From the NCBI GenBank assembly GCA_903941105.1, contig CAJANL010000199.1, positions 1 through 64,000 on the forward strand: a stretch of DNA of 64,000 nt, in the 5' to 3' direction. Origin of the DNA: an uncultured Rhodospirillaceae bacterium. Lineage in GTDB: Bacteria; Pseudomonadota; Alphaproteobacteria; Rhodospirillales; Magnetospirillaceae. Shown one piece after another: positions 20,748 to 30,170 of the stretch. A program made the position numbers and the translations under genes. The stretch's first letter is position 1, and each line of letters begins with the position of its first letter. Below the pieces are notes generated by a model, which searched no databases, had not been told where the DNA came from, and saw only the letters and a program-made list of their open reading frames with translations.

Positions 20748-21021
20748 TAACAAAGGAGGTGCGGGGCTACATCTCAACAATCCACAACATAATATCCGTA
20801 CAGTCAGCGACACTCCAAGTGGGGGTCGCGGTCGCGGGTAGGAGGGTGTGAACCGGCATGACGCCACCCGGTAGAGTGTGAGGTGCCACTGAAGTCGGCA
20901 TCGGTAATTATCAAAGAACTGGCGATACTCACCGGCCGTTGAGCCGGATCAATCGGGCCCTGGCGCCCGGATAGACATCAAAGCCCCGCGATGTGCGCTA
21001 CGCCGCCCGCGGGGTTTCGAT
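20748..21021 (+). ncRNA. candidate small RNA transcription unit
   Basis: Promoter-like hexamers upstream, several local hairpins, intrinsic-terminator-like end; no convincing ORF. Confidence 0.35.
20979..21017 (+). terminator. Rho-independent-like terminator
   Basis: AAAGCCCCGCG-N17-CGCGGGGTTT then CGATTTTC. Confidence 0.6.
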
Positions 21022-21065
21022 TTTCACCGTCCCCATGCGGCTTCTGAAAAGCCGCCCCCGCAACC

Positions 21066-22352
21066 TCACCCCCGGAACGCCTCGCGGGCGCGCTGGGCCA
21101 GGCCGCTGGCCACCGAGATGAACTCACCGCCGGCGCTGATGCGGTCCTCGCCGAAGCGGCGGGCGAAGATGGCCCGCACGGCGGGCACCAGCGACGAGCC
21201 GCCGGTGAGGAAGACGCGATCGACCTTGGCGGTGGGCGTGGCGGTGACGGCCAGCAGGTCGTCGACGCAGGTCTCGATAGCCACCAGTTCGTTGCCGATC
21301 CAGCCCTCGAACTCGCCCCGGGTGATCCGCCGCGACACGGTGACGGGGTCATGGTCGAAGCTGAACACGGTCTCGCCCGCCCGCGACAGCTCCAGCTTGG
21401 CCTGTTCCACCGCGCGGTAGAGGTGGTAGCCGAGATTGTGCTCGATCAGCGCCAGCAACTGCTCGACCTGATGGGGATGCTCCACCTGACGCTGCAGGTC
21501 ACGCAGCAGCCTGAGCGTCTGCGGCGCATTGAGGAAGGCGATGTGGTGCCAGCGCTCCAGCTTGGCGTAGACCCAGGCCGGCATGGGCAGCACCTTGCCG
21601 TCGTTCTCGTAGGTGGTGTACTTGCCGAAATGCTCCGACAGGCCGTGCTCGACCATGCGGCGGTCGAAGGCGTCGCCGGCGATGCCGACACCGGCGGTCC
21701 CGATGATGGCGTCCTCGGGGCGGGCCAGCCGGGCGCGGCCGGGTCCCAGCCGGATCAGGCAGAAATCGCTGGTGCCGCCGCCGAAGTCGGCCACCAGCAC
21801 GGTCTGGTCGCGGTCGAGGGTGCTCTCGTAGTAATAGGCGGCGGCGATGGGCTCGAACTCGAACACCACCTCGCCGATGCCGGCCTTGGCGAAGGCCTCC
21901 ACCAGCCGGCCGGTGGCATAGGCGTCCTCGGTCTCGCCACCCTCGGCGACGAAGCGCACCGGCCGCCCCGCCACCACCCGCTCGATGCGGCCGCCACCGG
22001 CCTCGGCGGCGCGGCGCAGATGGCCGACGATCAGCGCCACCAGATCCTCAAGGCTGTAGGTCGCCCCCAGGATCGAGGTGCTGCTGAACGACCGGCTGGT
22101 CAGGTAGGACTTGAACGACTGCAGGAAGCGGCACTCGCCGTCGCCGTGCAGATAGGCCTCGATGGCGTCATGGCCGACCAGCGGCCGGATACGGCGGTCG
22201 GCGTCCCGATGCGCCTTGTCGAACGACAGCACCGAGCGCAACGTCGACGCCGGCCCGGTGGTGGTGGCGAAGCGGACCACCTCGGCCACTCCCGCATCAT
22301 TGGCCACCGCGACGGCGCTGTTGGTGGTGCCGAAGTCCATTCCGACGAACAT
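21066..22352 (-). CDS. Hsp70 family protein (YegD-like)
   Basis: MFVGMDFGTTNSAVAVAN..., 'VLVADFGGGTSDFCLIRL', 'VFLTGGSSLVPAVRAIFARRFG'. Confidence 0.9.
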   Translation of the reverse strand: MFVGMDFGTTNSAVAVANDAGVAEVVRFATTTGPASTLRSVLSFDKAHRDADRRIRPLVGHDAIEAYLHGDGECRFLQSFKSYLTSRSFSSTSILGATYSLEDLVALIVGHLRRAAEAGGGRIERVVAGRPVRFVAEGGETEDAYATGRLVEAFAKAGIGEVVFEFEPIAAAYYYESTLDRDQTVLVADFGGGTSDFCLIRLGPGRARLARPEDAIIGTAGVGIAGDAFDRRMVEHGLSEHFGKYTTYENDGKVLPMPAWVYAKLERWHHIAFLNAPQTLRLLRDLQRQVEHPHQVEQLLALIEHNLGYHLYRAVEQAKLELSRAGETVFSFDHDPVTVSRRITRGEFEGWIGNELVAIETCVDDLLAVTATPTAKVDRVFLTGGSSLVPAVRAIFARRFGEDRISAGGEFISVASGLAQRAREAFRG

Positions 22353-22372
22353 TCAATATCCTTGGCTTAAGT

Positions 22373-24163
22373 CTAGCGCCGCCCGAACAACTTCTCGATG
22401 TCGGACAGCTTGAGCGCCACATGGGTGGGGCGGCCGTGGTTGCACTGGCCGGACAGCGGCGTCGCCTCCATCTGGCGCAGCAGGGCGTTCATCTCGGCCA
22501 CCGACAGGCGGCGGCCGGCGCGGACGCTGCCGTGGCAGGCCATGGTGGCGGCGACGGCGTTGAGCCGCTCGGCCAACGCCAGGGTGTGGCCCCATTCCGC
22601 CAGCTCGTCGGCGAGGTCACGCACCAGCCGCTGCACGTCACCGTCGCCCAATGCGGCGGGAACCTCGCGCACCACCACCGCGCCGGGGCCGAACGCCTCC
22701 AACCCCAGCCCCAGTTCAGCCAGTTCGCCGGCATGCCCGGCGAGGCGGGCGGCGGCGGCCTCGCCCAGCTCGACCACCTCGGGCAGCAGCAGGCCCTGGC
22801 ACGGCACGCTGCCCTCGGCCATGCCCCGGCGCAGGCGTTCCAGCACCAGGCGCTCGTGGGCGGCGTGCTGGTCGACGATCACCAGCCCGTCGGCGGTCTC
22901 GGCGACGATGTAGGTGTCGTGCAATTGGGCCCGCGCCGCCCCCAGCGGATAGTCGCGGTCGACGGTGGTTTCCGGTGCCTCGCTTGGTGCCTGCGGCGGC
23001 AGGCTGAGTCCCGGCAGCGCCTCGGCCAATCCCCAAGGAGCCTGGGCGGCCACCGCCGCCTCGACCAGCGACGGCGACGGTCGGCGGGTTCCCCAGTGCT
23101 GCGATGATGACGAGGCCCCCAGGGCGCCCAGCGCCTGGGTCGCCATGGTGGAGCTGGCGCGGTGGCCGGCGGCGGCCAGGGCGTGGCGGATGGCGCCGAC
23201 GATCAGGCCGCGCACCAGTCCGGCGTCGCGGAAGCGCACCTCGGCCTTGGCGGGATGGACGTTGACGTCGACGACGTCGGGCGGCACATCGAGGAACAAC
23301 GCCACCACCGGATGGCGGTCATGCGCCAGCACGTCCTGATAGGCACCGCGCACCGCGCCCACCACCAGCCGGTCCCTGACCGGGCGGCCGTTGACGAAAA
23401 GATACTGCGCCGTCGCCGTGCCCCGGTTGAAGGTGGGCAGCCCAGCCCAGCCGGTGAGGCGCACCCCGTCGCGCTCGGCATCCAACGCCAGGGCGTTGTC
23501 GGCGAAGTCGCGCCCGACCACCGCCGCCACCCGCGCCAGCCGTGCCGCCGCCGCTTCACCGTGGCTCGCCGCCAGTTTCAGCACCGACCGGCCGCCATCG
23601 GCGAGGGAGAAGGCCACCGTGGGATGCGCCATGCCCAGCCGTTCGAGGACATCGACGGCGTGCGCCAGTTCGATGCGCGGCGCCTTGAGGAACTTGAGCC
23701 GGGCCGGTGTGGCGTAGAACAGGTCGCGCACCTCGACACGGGTGCCGGAGGGATGGGCGGCGGGGTGGGGCCGGCCCTTGGCACCGCCCTCGACGGCGAG
23801 GCTCCACGCCGCCTCGGCACCCTTGGGCCGCGAGGTGATGGTCAGGCGCGACACCGAGGCGATGGAGGGCAGCGCCTCGCCGCGAAATCCCAGGAAACGG
23901 ATGCGCACCAGATCGTCGTCGGGCAGTTTCGAGGTGGCATGACGCTCCACCGCCAGGGCCAGCCCGTCGGCGTCCATGCCGCAGCCGTCGTCGGTCACCG
24001 AGATCAGCGCCTGGCCACCCTCGACCAGCACCACCTCGATGCGCGTGGCACCGGCGTCGAGCGCGTTCTCCACCAGCTCCTTGACGGCGGAGGCCGGCCG
24101 CTCGACCACCTCGCCGGCGGCGATGCGGTTGACCAGGGTGGGGGGGAGGAGGCGGATCAGCAT
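22373..24163 (-). CDS. mutL: DNA mismatch repair protein MutL
   Basis: '[37 protein letters not shown]', '[14 protein letters not shown]', C-term '[23 protein letters not shown]'. Confidence 0.97.
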   Translation of the reverse strand: MLIRLLPPTLVNRIAAGEVVERPASAVKELVENALDAGATRIEVVLVEGGQALISVTDDGCGMDADGLALAVERHATSKLPDDDLVRIRFLGFRGEALPSIASVSRLTITSRPKGAEAAWSLAVEGGAKGRPHPAAHPSGTRVEVRDLFYATPARLKFLKAPRIELAHAVDVLERLGMAHPTVAFSLADGGRSVLKLAASHGEAAAARLARVAAVVGRDFADNALALDAERDGVRLTGWAGLPTFNRGTATAQYLFVNGRPVRDRLVVGAVRGAYQDVLAHDRHPVVALFLDVPPDVVDVNVHPAKAEVRFRDAGLVRGLIVGAIRHALAAAGHRASSTMATQALGALGASSSSQHWGTRRPSPSLVEAAVAAQAPWGLAEALPGLSLPPQAPSEAPETTVDRDYPLGAARAQLHDTYIVAETADGLVIVDQHAAHERLVLERLRRGMAEGSVPCQGLLLPEVVELGEAAAARLAGHAGELAELGLGLEAFGPGAVVVREVPAALGDGDVQRLVRDLADELAEWGHTLALAERLNAVAATMACHGSVRAGRRLSVAEMNALLRQMEATPLSGQCNHGRPTHVALKLSDIEKLFGRR

Positions 24164-24172
24164 GGCGGGAGT

Positions 24173-24493
24173 TTATTCCGCGTCGTCCAGGTTGGCCATG
24201 ACTGCGGCAAGGCGAGCGATCAGGCCGGGAGGGAAGACCGTGGCGGTGTCATAGACAATGCGCAGGTCGGCTCCATCGTAATGTTGCGCCAGCCCGTTAC
24301 GCTTACCTATGATCCGGCGCCAGGGGATGTCCGCGTAGCACTGCGGGACGTCCTCGAAAATACGGCGGGCCGTCGCGAAGCAGGTCTTGGTATCGGTCTG
24401 AAACGCGGCCCAGTCCATCTCACCGACGAAGGCCTGCGCCTGCCTGGCGTCGGCCAGCATGTCATCAAGAAAATCACGATAGTCGCGGGTCAC
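24173..24493 (-). CDS. HepT-like (DUF86) protein
   Basis: 'RRIIGKRNGLAQHYDGADLRIVYD' aligns with the HepT RX4HXY region (degenerate); 4-nt overlap with upstream MNT-domain gene. Confidence 0.8.
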   Translation of the reverse strand: MTRDYRDFLDDMLADARQAQAFVGEMDWAAFQTDTKTCFATARRIFEDVPQCYADIPWRRIIGKRNGLAQHYDGADLRIVYDTATVFPPGLIARLAAVMANLDDAE

Positions 24494-24747
24494 AGGGGCC
24501 GAACCTCGGCCTTGTTGGCCATGTCGACGGTGAGTCCCAACGCATCCGACAATTCAAGCTGAAGGCCGACATAGTCGATCAGGGTGATGCCGTCGCCGAG
24601 TTCCACCAGCAGGTCGAGGTCGCTGTCTTCCCGCTGTTCGCCCCGGGCATAGGACTCGAACACCCCCATCTCACGGATCGGATAGCGGCGTTTCAGGTCG
24701 GGCTGCATTGCCCGAAGCTGGCTCATGATGTCGTCGAGAGTGCGCAT
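24490..24747 (-). CDS. MNT-domain nucleotidyltransferase (MntA-like)
   Basis: 'MGVFESYARGEQREDSDLDLLVELGDGITLIDYVGLQLELSDALG'; DSDLD motif. Confidence 0.85.
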   Translation of the reverse strand: MRTLDDIMSQLRAMQPDLKRRYPIREMGVFESYARGEQREDSDLDLLVELGDGITLIDYVGLQLELSDALGLTVDMANKAEVRPL

Positions 24748-24821
24748 ATGGACCTGTCGTTCCTGTCCCCCCGAGACTATATGGGGTTGACGCGACAGAT
24801 GCCAGCGGCCGGAACCGCCGT

Positions 24822-25679
24822 TCAGTCCTCGCTCTCCAGCGATGCCACATAGCGCAACCCGTCGAGGGCGGTGTGGAACCACTCCTCGCGGGCGTCGTCC
24901 TGGGCGTAGACCAGCGAGGCAGGGCGGCGGAATTCGGGGGCGCCGGCAACCTCGAACAGGCGTCCCGAGGCGAGGTAGCCGCGCACCACCCGCATGGCGA
25001 AATAGCCGGTGCCGCCATAGGCCAGGATGTGTTGCAGCCCCAGGGCGCCGAGTCCCACCGAGACCGCCGGGGTCTTCATGTCGGTAAAGGCCTGGCCGTG
25101 GGCGGCGCGGAATTCGGGACCCCAGTCCACCAGCACGTAGTCATCGTCCCAGTCGTCCACCGTGCGGCGCTTGGTGGAGACCATCACCAGGCGCTCCTCC
25201 AGCAGTTTCTCGATGTGCAGGCCGGGTCGGCTTTGCGGCGAATACATGACGCAGAGATCGATCAGTCCCTCGGACAGGCCGCGCATCAGCCCCTCGGACA
25301 GCCCCACCTCGGCCCGTAGCGCCACGTCGGGCATGGCGGTGCGCATCCAGGGGATCCACTGTACCAGCAGGCGGTCCCACAGCGAGAACTGGCCGCCCAC
25401 CGTCAGCACCGTGCGGAAGCCCTTGGGCAGCGCCAGCTCCTGGCGCGCCTGCTCCCACACCCGCACCAGCGAGGTGGCGTAGCGGCGGAACTGCGTCCCG
25501 GCGGCGGTCAGCTCGGTGCCGGATTTCGAGCGCAGGAACAGGGGCCGGCCAAGCTCGTCCTCCAGGGCCTTGATGCGCATGCTGACCGTCGACTGGGTGA
25601 CGTGCAGGCGCTCGGCGGCCTTGTTGAAGTTGCCGGTCTCGACGATTTCGAGGAAGGTACGGGCGAGGTCGATGTTCAT
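24822..25679 (-). CDS. LysR family transcriptional regulator
   Basis: N-terminal HTH 'LARTFLEIVETGNFNKAAERLHVTQSTVSMRIKALEDELGRPLFLR'. Confidence 0.93.
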   Translation of the reverse strand: MNIDLARTFLEIVETGNFNKAAERLHVTQSTVSMRIKALEDELGRPLFLRSKSGTELTAAGTQFRRYATSLVRVWEQARQELALPKGFRTVLTVGGQFSLWDRLLVQWIPWMRTAMPDVALRAEVGLSEGLMRGLSEGLIDLCVMYSPQSRPGLHIEKLLEERLVMVSTKRRTVDDWDDDYVLVDWGPEFRAAHGQAFTDMKTPAVSVGLGALGLQHILAYGGTGYFAMRVVRGYLASGRLFEVAGAPEFRRPASLVYAQDDAREEWFHTALDGLRYVASLESED

Positions 25680-25828
25680 GTCGGTTCCGGGCGCGGTGCA
25701 TTATGCTGCAACCGCGAACACGGCAGCCTTCTAACGCAACCGGACGACAACATCAATCGCTCAAGCGGGGCCGATCAATTTTTTTGATCGGCCCGGCCGA
25801 AACAATCAGCGCGCCACGTGCGCCGAGA

Positions 25829-26191
25829 TCAACGCGCCACGTGCGCCTTGACGTCGCCACGCTGGCGGGCGGCGAATTCCTTGAGTTGACGCTCCATGGC
25901 GCCGAAGGCATCGCGCAGCGCCACGTAGACATCCTCATGGACATGGCTGTCCTTGGGATCGCGCTTCACCACCAGTTCGGTGCCGGGCACCGTCAGGTCG
26001 ATACGGATGTGGAACGGCTCGCCCTTGTGATGCAGGTTCGAGGTGTTCTTGTGGTGCGACTCGATCACGACCCGGCAACTGGTCACCCGGTCGTAGAGCT
26101 GCTCCAGTTTAGCCACCTTTTCCCGAATGCGGGTCTCGACGGCGTCCGAATGATCGATGCCGTGAAAGGTGACCTGGAGGGGAATCTGCAT
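25829..26191 (-). CDS. hpf: ribosome hibernation promoting factor / HPF-RaiA family (short form)
   Basis: MQIPLQVTFHGIDHSDAVETRIREKVAKLEQLYDRVTSCRVVIESHH; start chosen at MQIPLQ, 24 nt inside the longest ORF. Confidence 0.88.
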   Translation of the reverse strand: MQIPLQVTFHGIDHSDAVETRIREKVAKLEQLYDRVTSCRVVIESHHKNTSNLHHKGEPFHIRIDLTVPGTELVVKRDPKDSHVHEDVYVALRDAFGAMERQLKEFAARQRGDVKAHVAR

Positions 26192-26319
26192 CAACGTCTC
26201 CATGACTATCTTCACCCGATCCGCGTTCTTCCGGCGGCGGGGAGGCTATACATACAGATTTGCATCCGGGCAGGCAACGCCCATGCGCCTCATCCACATT
26301 CTTCCGGAGAACGGAGGCA

Positions 26320-26348
26320 CTTGCAACCTTGCTTCGCCTGCCTCATAT
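26320..26348 (+). promoter_or_regulatory. candidate RpoH (sigma32)-type promoter of htpG
   Basis: CTTGCAA-N15-CTCATAT ~45 nt upstream of the htpG ATG. Confidence 0.4.
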
Positions 26349-26390
26349 CAAGGCGCCCTTGATTTACTACCCTAGGGGAGGAGTGCCGGC

Positions 26391-28247
26391 ATGGCCGAAG
26401 AGAAGCGTGAATTCCAGGCCGAAGTGGCCAAGCTGCTGGATATCGTCGTCCACTCGCTTTATTCCAACAAGGAAATTTTCCTGCGGGAATTGATTTCCAA
26501 TGCCTCGGATGCGTGCGACCGCCTGCGCTATGCCGCGGTGACTCAGCCCGAGCTGCTGGCCGGCGACCCCGATTTCCGCATCCGGCTGCTGCCCGACCGC
26601 GAGGCCGGCACCCTGACCATCGCCGACAACGGCATCGGCATGAACCACGACGATCTGGTGGAGAACCTGGGCACCATCGCGCGCTCGGGCACCGCCGAGT
26701 TCATGCGGCAGCTGTCGGGCGACGCCAAGAAGGACGTCAGCCTGATCGGCCAGTTCGGCGTCGGCTTCTATTCCGCCTTCATGGTGGCCGAACAGGTCAC
26801 CGTGGTGACCGCCAAGGCCGGCGACGCCCATGGCTGGCGCTGGGACTCCGACGGCAAGGGCAGCTTCACCGTCACCCCCGAGCCCAACGCCACCCGCGGC
26901 GCCACCATCACCATGAAACTGCGGCCCGACGAGGGCGAGTTCTTCGAGGCCTCACGGCTGAAGTCCATCGTCAAGCGCTACTCGGACCACATCGCCATCC
27001 CGGTCACCCTCACCGACGGCGACAAGGAGGAGACGGTCAACTCGGCCAGCGCCCTGTGGACCCGCGCCAAGTCGGAGATCACCGTCGAGCAGTACAAGGA
27101 ATTCTATCACCACGTGGCGCATGCCTTCGACGAGCCGTGGCTGACGCTGCACTACAAGGCCGAAGGCGCCATCGAGTATACCGGGCTGCTGTTCATCCCC
27201 GGCTCGAAGCCGTTCGACATCTTCCACCCCGACCGCAAGCAGCACGTCAAGCTGTACGTCAAGCGGGTGTTCATCACCGACGACTGCGACGAGTTGCTGC
27301 CGTCCTACCTGCGCTTCGTCAAGGGCGTGGTGGACAGCCAGGACCTGCCGCTCAACATCAGCCGCGAGATGCTGCAGCACAACCCGGTGCTGGCCAAGAT
27401 CAAGGCCGGGCTGGTCAAGCGCGTGCTGTCCGAGCTGAAGAAGAAGGCCGAGGACGCCCCCGCCGACTACGCCACCTTCTGGGAAACCTTCGGCGCCGTG
27501 CTGAAGGAAGGCATCTACGAGGACTTCGAGCGCCGCGACGAGGTGCTGGCCCTGTCGCGCTTCCGCTCGACGGCCGGCGACGAGCTGGTGACGCTCGACG
27601 CCTATGTGGCACGGATGAAGGAAGGCCAGGAGGCCATCTACACCATCACCGGCGACGACCTCGCCGCGCTGAAGCGCAGCCCGCAACTGGAGGGCTTCCT
27701 CGCCAAGGGGATCGAGGTGCTGCTGCTCACCGACCCCATCGACGAATTCTGGCTGCCCGCCGTCGGCCGCTGGAAGGACAAGGAGTTCCGCTCGGTGGCC
27801 AGCGCCGCCGCCGATCTCGGCACGGTCAAGGACGACGGCGCCGCCGAAGCCAGGACGGACGAGGCCCCCGCCGACGAGATCTCCACCCTGATCGCCGGCC
27901 TCAAGCTGGCGCTGGGCGACCGGGTCAAGGATGTGCGGGTCTCGCAGCGCCTGACCGCATCGGCGGTCTGTCTGGTGGCCGAGTCGGGCGACATGAGCAT
28001 CCACCTGGAGAAGATGCTGCGGCAGCATCGCCAGATGGAGCAGGAAATGACGCGCATCCTCGAAATCAATCCCGGCCATGCCCTGATCAAGGGACTGGCG
28101 GCCAAGGCCAAGGCCAGCGGCACCGATGGGCTGGAGGACGCCGCCTTCCTGCTCTACGACCAGGCCCGCATCGTCGAGGGCGAACCCCCCAGCGACCCGG
28201 TGGCCTTCGCAAGACGGCTGGCGGCGATGATGGAGAAGGGGCTGTAG
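26391..28247 (+). CDS. htpG: molecular chaperone HtpG (Hsp90)
   Basis: 'EVAKLLDIVVHSLYSNKEIFLRELISNASDACDRLR', 'GQFGVGFYSAFMVA', 'NISREMLQ'. Confidence 0.97.
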   Translation: MAEEKREFQAEVAKLLDIVVHSLYSNKEIFLRELISNASDACDRLRYAAVTQPELLAGDPDFRIRLLPDREAGTLTIADNGIGMNHDDLVENLGTIARSGTAEFMRQLSGDAKKDVSLIGQFGVGFYSAFMVAEQVTVVTAKAGDAHGWRWDSDGKGSFTVTPEPNATRGATITMKLRPDEGEFFEASRLKSIVKRYSDHIAIPVTLTDGDKEETVNSASALWTRAKSEITVEQYKEFYHHVAHAFDEPWLTLHYKAEGAIEYTGLLFIPGSKPFDIFHPDRKQHVKLYVKRVFITDDCDELLPSYLRFVKGVVDSQDLPLNISREMLQHNPVLAKIKAGLVKRVLSELKKKAEDAPADYATFWETFGAVLKEGIYEDFERRDEVLALSRFRSTAGDELVTLDAYVARMKEGQEAIYTITGDDLAALKRSPQLEGFLAKGIEVLLLTDPIDEFWLPAVGRWKDKEFRSVASAAADLGTVKDDGAAEARTDEAPADEISTLIAGLKLALGDRVKDVRVSQRLTASAVCLVAESGDMSIHLEKMLRQHRQMEQEMTRILEINPGHALIKGLAAKAKASGTDGLEDAAFLLYDQARIVEGEPPSDPVAFARRLAAMMEKGL

Positions 28248-29500
28248 TGTTCAATTGCGGGAGCGCGGGCCTCCCGCCCGCGCTCCAGGTGAGGCTTCTC
28301 CCTCCCTCGGCCGGGCCGGCGGCGTGGCGGTTGTTGTGCGCGCGGGCGTTGCGCGCCTTCGCCGACGGTTTCGTTTCGGTGCTGTTGCCGGTCTACCTGC
28401 TGGCCCTGGGCCATGACGCCGTCGCGGTCGGCGTCCTGGCCACGGCGACTCTGCTGGGTTCGGCGGCGCTGACCCTGGCGGTGGGCTTCGGCGCCCATCG
28501 CCGCGACCGCCGCCTGCTGCTGCTCGCCGCCGCCGGGCTGATGATACTGACCGGGCTGGGCTTCGCGGCGCTGACCGAGTTCTGGCCGCTGCTGCTGGTG
28601 GGCTTCGTCGGCACGCTCAACCCCAGTTCCGGCGATGTCAGCGTCTTCCTGCCGCTGGAGCAGGCGGTGCTGGCCGGGCAGGTCGATGGCAAGGACCGCA
28701 CCGCCCTGTTCGCCCGCTACACCGTCGCCGCCCAGATCACCGGTGCCCTGGGAGCTCTGGCCGCCGCCCTGCCCGCCCTCGCCACCGACCATTTCGCCGT
28801 GCCCGAGCTGGAGGCGCAGCGGGCCATGTTCCTGCTCTATGCCGCCCTGGGCGCCGCCGCCGGGCTGCTCTATCGCGGGCTGCCGCCGCTGCGCCCCACC
28901 ACCCATGCGCCGGAGGCGGCGCTGGGGCCGTCCAGGGATACCGTCTATCGTCTGGCGGGCCTATTCAGCCTGGACTCGTTCGGCGGCGGCTTCGTGGTGC
29001 AGTCGCTGCTGGCGTTGTGGCTGTTCCAGCGCTTTCACATGGAGCTGCCGACGGCGGCGGCCCTGTTCTTCTGGTCCAACCTGCTGATGGCGGCGTCACA
29101 GATGCTGGCGGTACCGCTGTCCAAGCGCATCGGGCTGGTGAACACCATGGTGCTCACCCATCTGCCGGCCAATGTCTGCCTGATCGCGGCGGCCTTCGCC
29201 CCTTCGGTGGAGGTGGCGGTCGTCCTGCTGCTGGTGCGCGCCGCCCTGTCGCAGATGGACGTGCCGACCCGCACCTCCTACGTCATGGCGGTGGTGACGC
29301 CGGCCGAGCGCCCCGCCGCCGCCTCGATCACCGCGGTGCCGCGCAGCCTGGCCGCCGCGGTCGGCCCGGTGCTGGCCGGCGGGCTGCTGGCCGCCACCTC
29401 GTTCGGCTGGCCGCTGGTGATCGCCGGTGGGGCCAAGATCGTCTATGACCTGCTGCTGCTGCGGGGCTTCCGCCACCACAAGCCGCCCGAGGAGCATTGA
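28247..29500 (+). CDS. MFS transporter
   Basis: Multi-TM hydrophobic protein; GTG start overlaps htpG stop (TAGTG); exact start uncertain. Confidence 0.8.
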   Translation: MFNCGSAGLPPALQVRLLPPSAGPAAWRLLCARALRAFADGFVSVLLPVYLLALGHDAVAVGVLATATLLGSAALTLAVGFGAHRRDRRLLLLAAAGLMILTGLGFAALTEFWPLLLVGFVGTLNPSSGDVSVFLPLEQAVLAGQVDGKDRTALFARYTVAAQITGALGALAAALPALATDHFAVPELEAQRAMFLLYAALGAAAGLLYRGLPPLRPTTHAPEAALGPSRDTVYRLAGLFSLDSFGGGFVVQSLLALWLFQRFHMELPTAAALFFWSNLLMAASQMLAVPLSKRIGLVNTMVLTHLPANVCLIAAAFAPSVEVAVVLLLVRAALSQMDVPTRTSYVMAVVTPAERPAAASITAVPRSLAAAVGPVLAGGLLAATSFGWPLVIAGGAKIVYDLLLLRGFRHHKPPEEH

Positions 29501-29552
29501 GCCGGAGGCGGCCTTCTGTTCAAATGCGGCGACACTCCGCCCGAGGACCCTG

Positions 29553-30170
29553 ATGGACGACAAGAGCCGGCGCCTTTTTTCCTTCCTTGAGAGCCTGCAC
29601 GGCGACCTCTATCCCGAGACGCAGTCCGAGCTTCACAGCAACATCAGCCGCCAGGTGATCGAACGCTGCGTCGCCGACGGCACTCTGCGCCGGGGGGACC
29701 GGCTGCTGGACATGGGCTGCGGGCAGGGCGTGGCGCTGGCGCTGTTCCGCCGGCACGGCATCGACGCCATCGGCATCACCATGGGCGAGGACTATCGCGT
29801 CTGCCGCGACGCCGGATACGACGTGCGCGAGATGGATTTCTCGTTCCTCGACTTCGAGGACGCCACCTTCGACTTCGTGTGGTGCCGCCACGCCCTTGAA
29901 CACAGCGTGTTCCCCCTGTTCACCCTGCATGAGATTCGCCGGGTTCTGAGGCCGGGCGGGCGCGCCTATGTGGAGGTGCCGGCCCCCGATACGATCGTCC
30001 GCCATGAGAACAATCCCAACCACTACAGCGTCTTGGGGATGACCATGTGGTTGAGTCTGTTCGACAAGGCGGGATTCACCCTTGTCGGCAAGCAGGACAT
30101 CGTCTTCCGGCTCAAGGTCGGCCCCGACGCCTACCATTCTTTCCTGCTGCGCAACGGGAACGACCAATGA
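29553..30170 (+). CDS. class I SAM-dependent methyltransferase
   Basis: 'DRLLDMGCGQGVALALFRRHGIDAIGI', 'FDFVWCRHALEHSVFPLFTLHEIRRVLRPGGRAYVEVP'. Confidence 0.9.
   Translation: MDDKSRRLFSFLESLHGDLYPETQSELHSNISRQVIERCVADGTLRRGDRLLDMGCGQGVALALFRRHGIDAIGITMGEDYRVCRDAGYDVREMDFSFLDFEDATFDFVWCRHALEHSVFPLFTLHEIRRVLRPGGRAYVEVPAPDTIVRHENNPNHYSVLGMTMWLSLFDKAGFTLVGKQDIVFRLKVGPDAYHSFLLRNGNDQ

Noticed and set aside
20748-21021. Assignment of the clpA-hsp70 intergenic region as tmRNA, SRP RNA or RNase P RNA
   Set aside because: Lacks tag ORF/TpsiC (tmRNA), GGTCAGG...GGAAGCAGCC-type loop (SRP) and GAGGAAAGTC (RNase P) hallmarks
26513-29500. 995-aa plus ORF suggesting an HtpG-MFS fusion
   Set aside because: The htpG portion is out of frame; only the MFS part from about 28247 is credible
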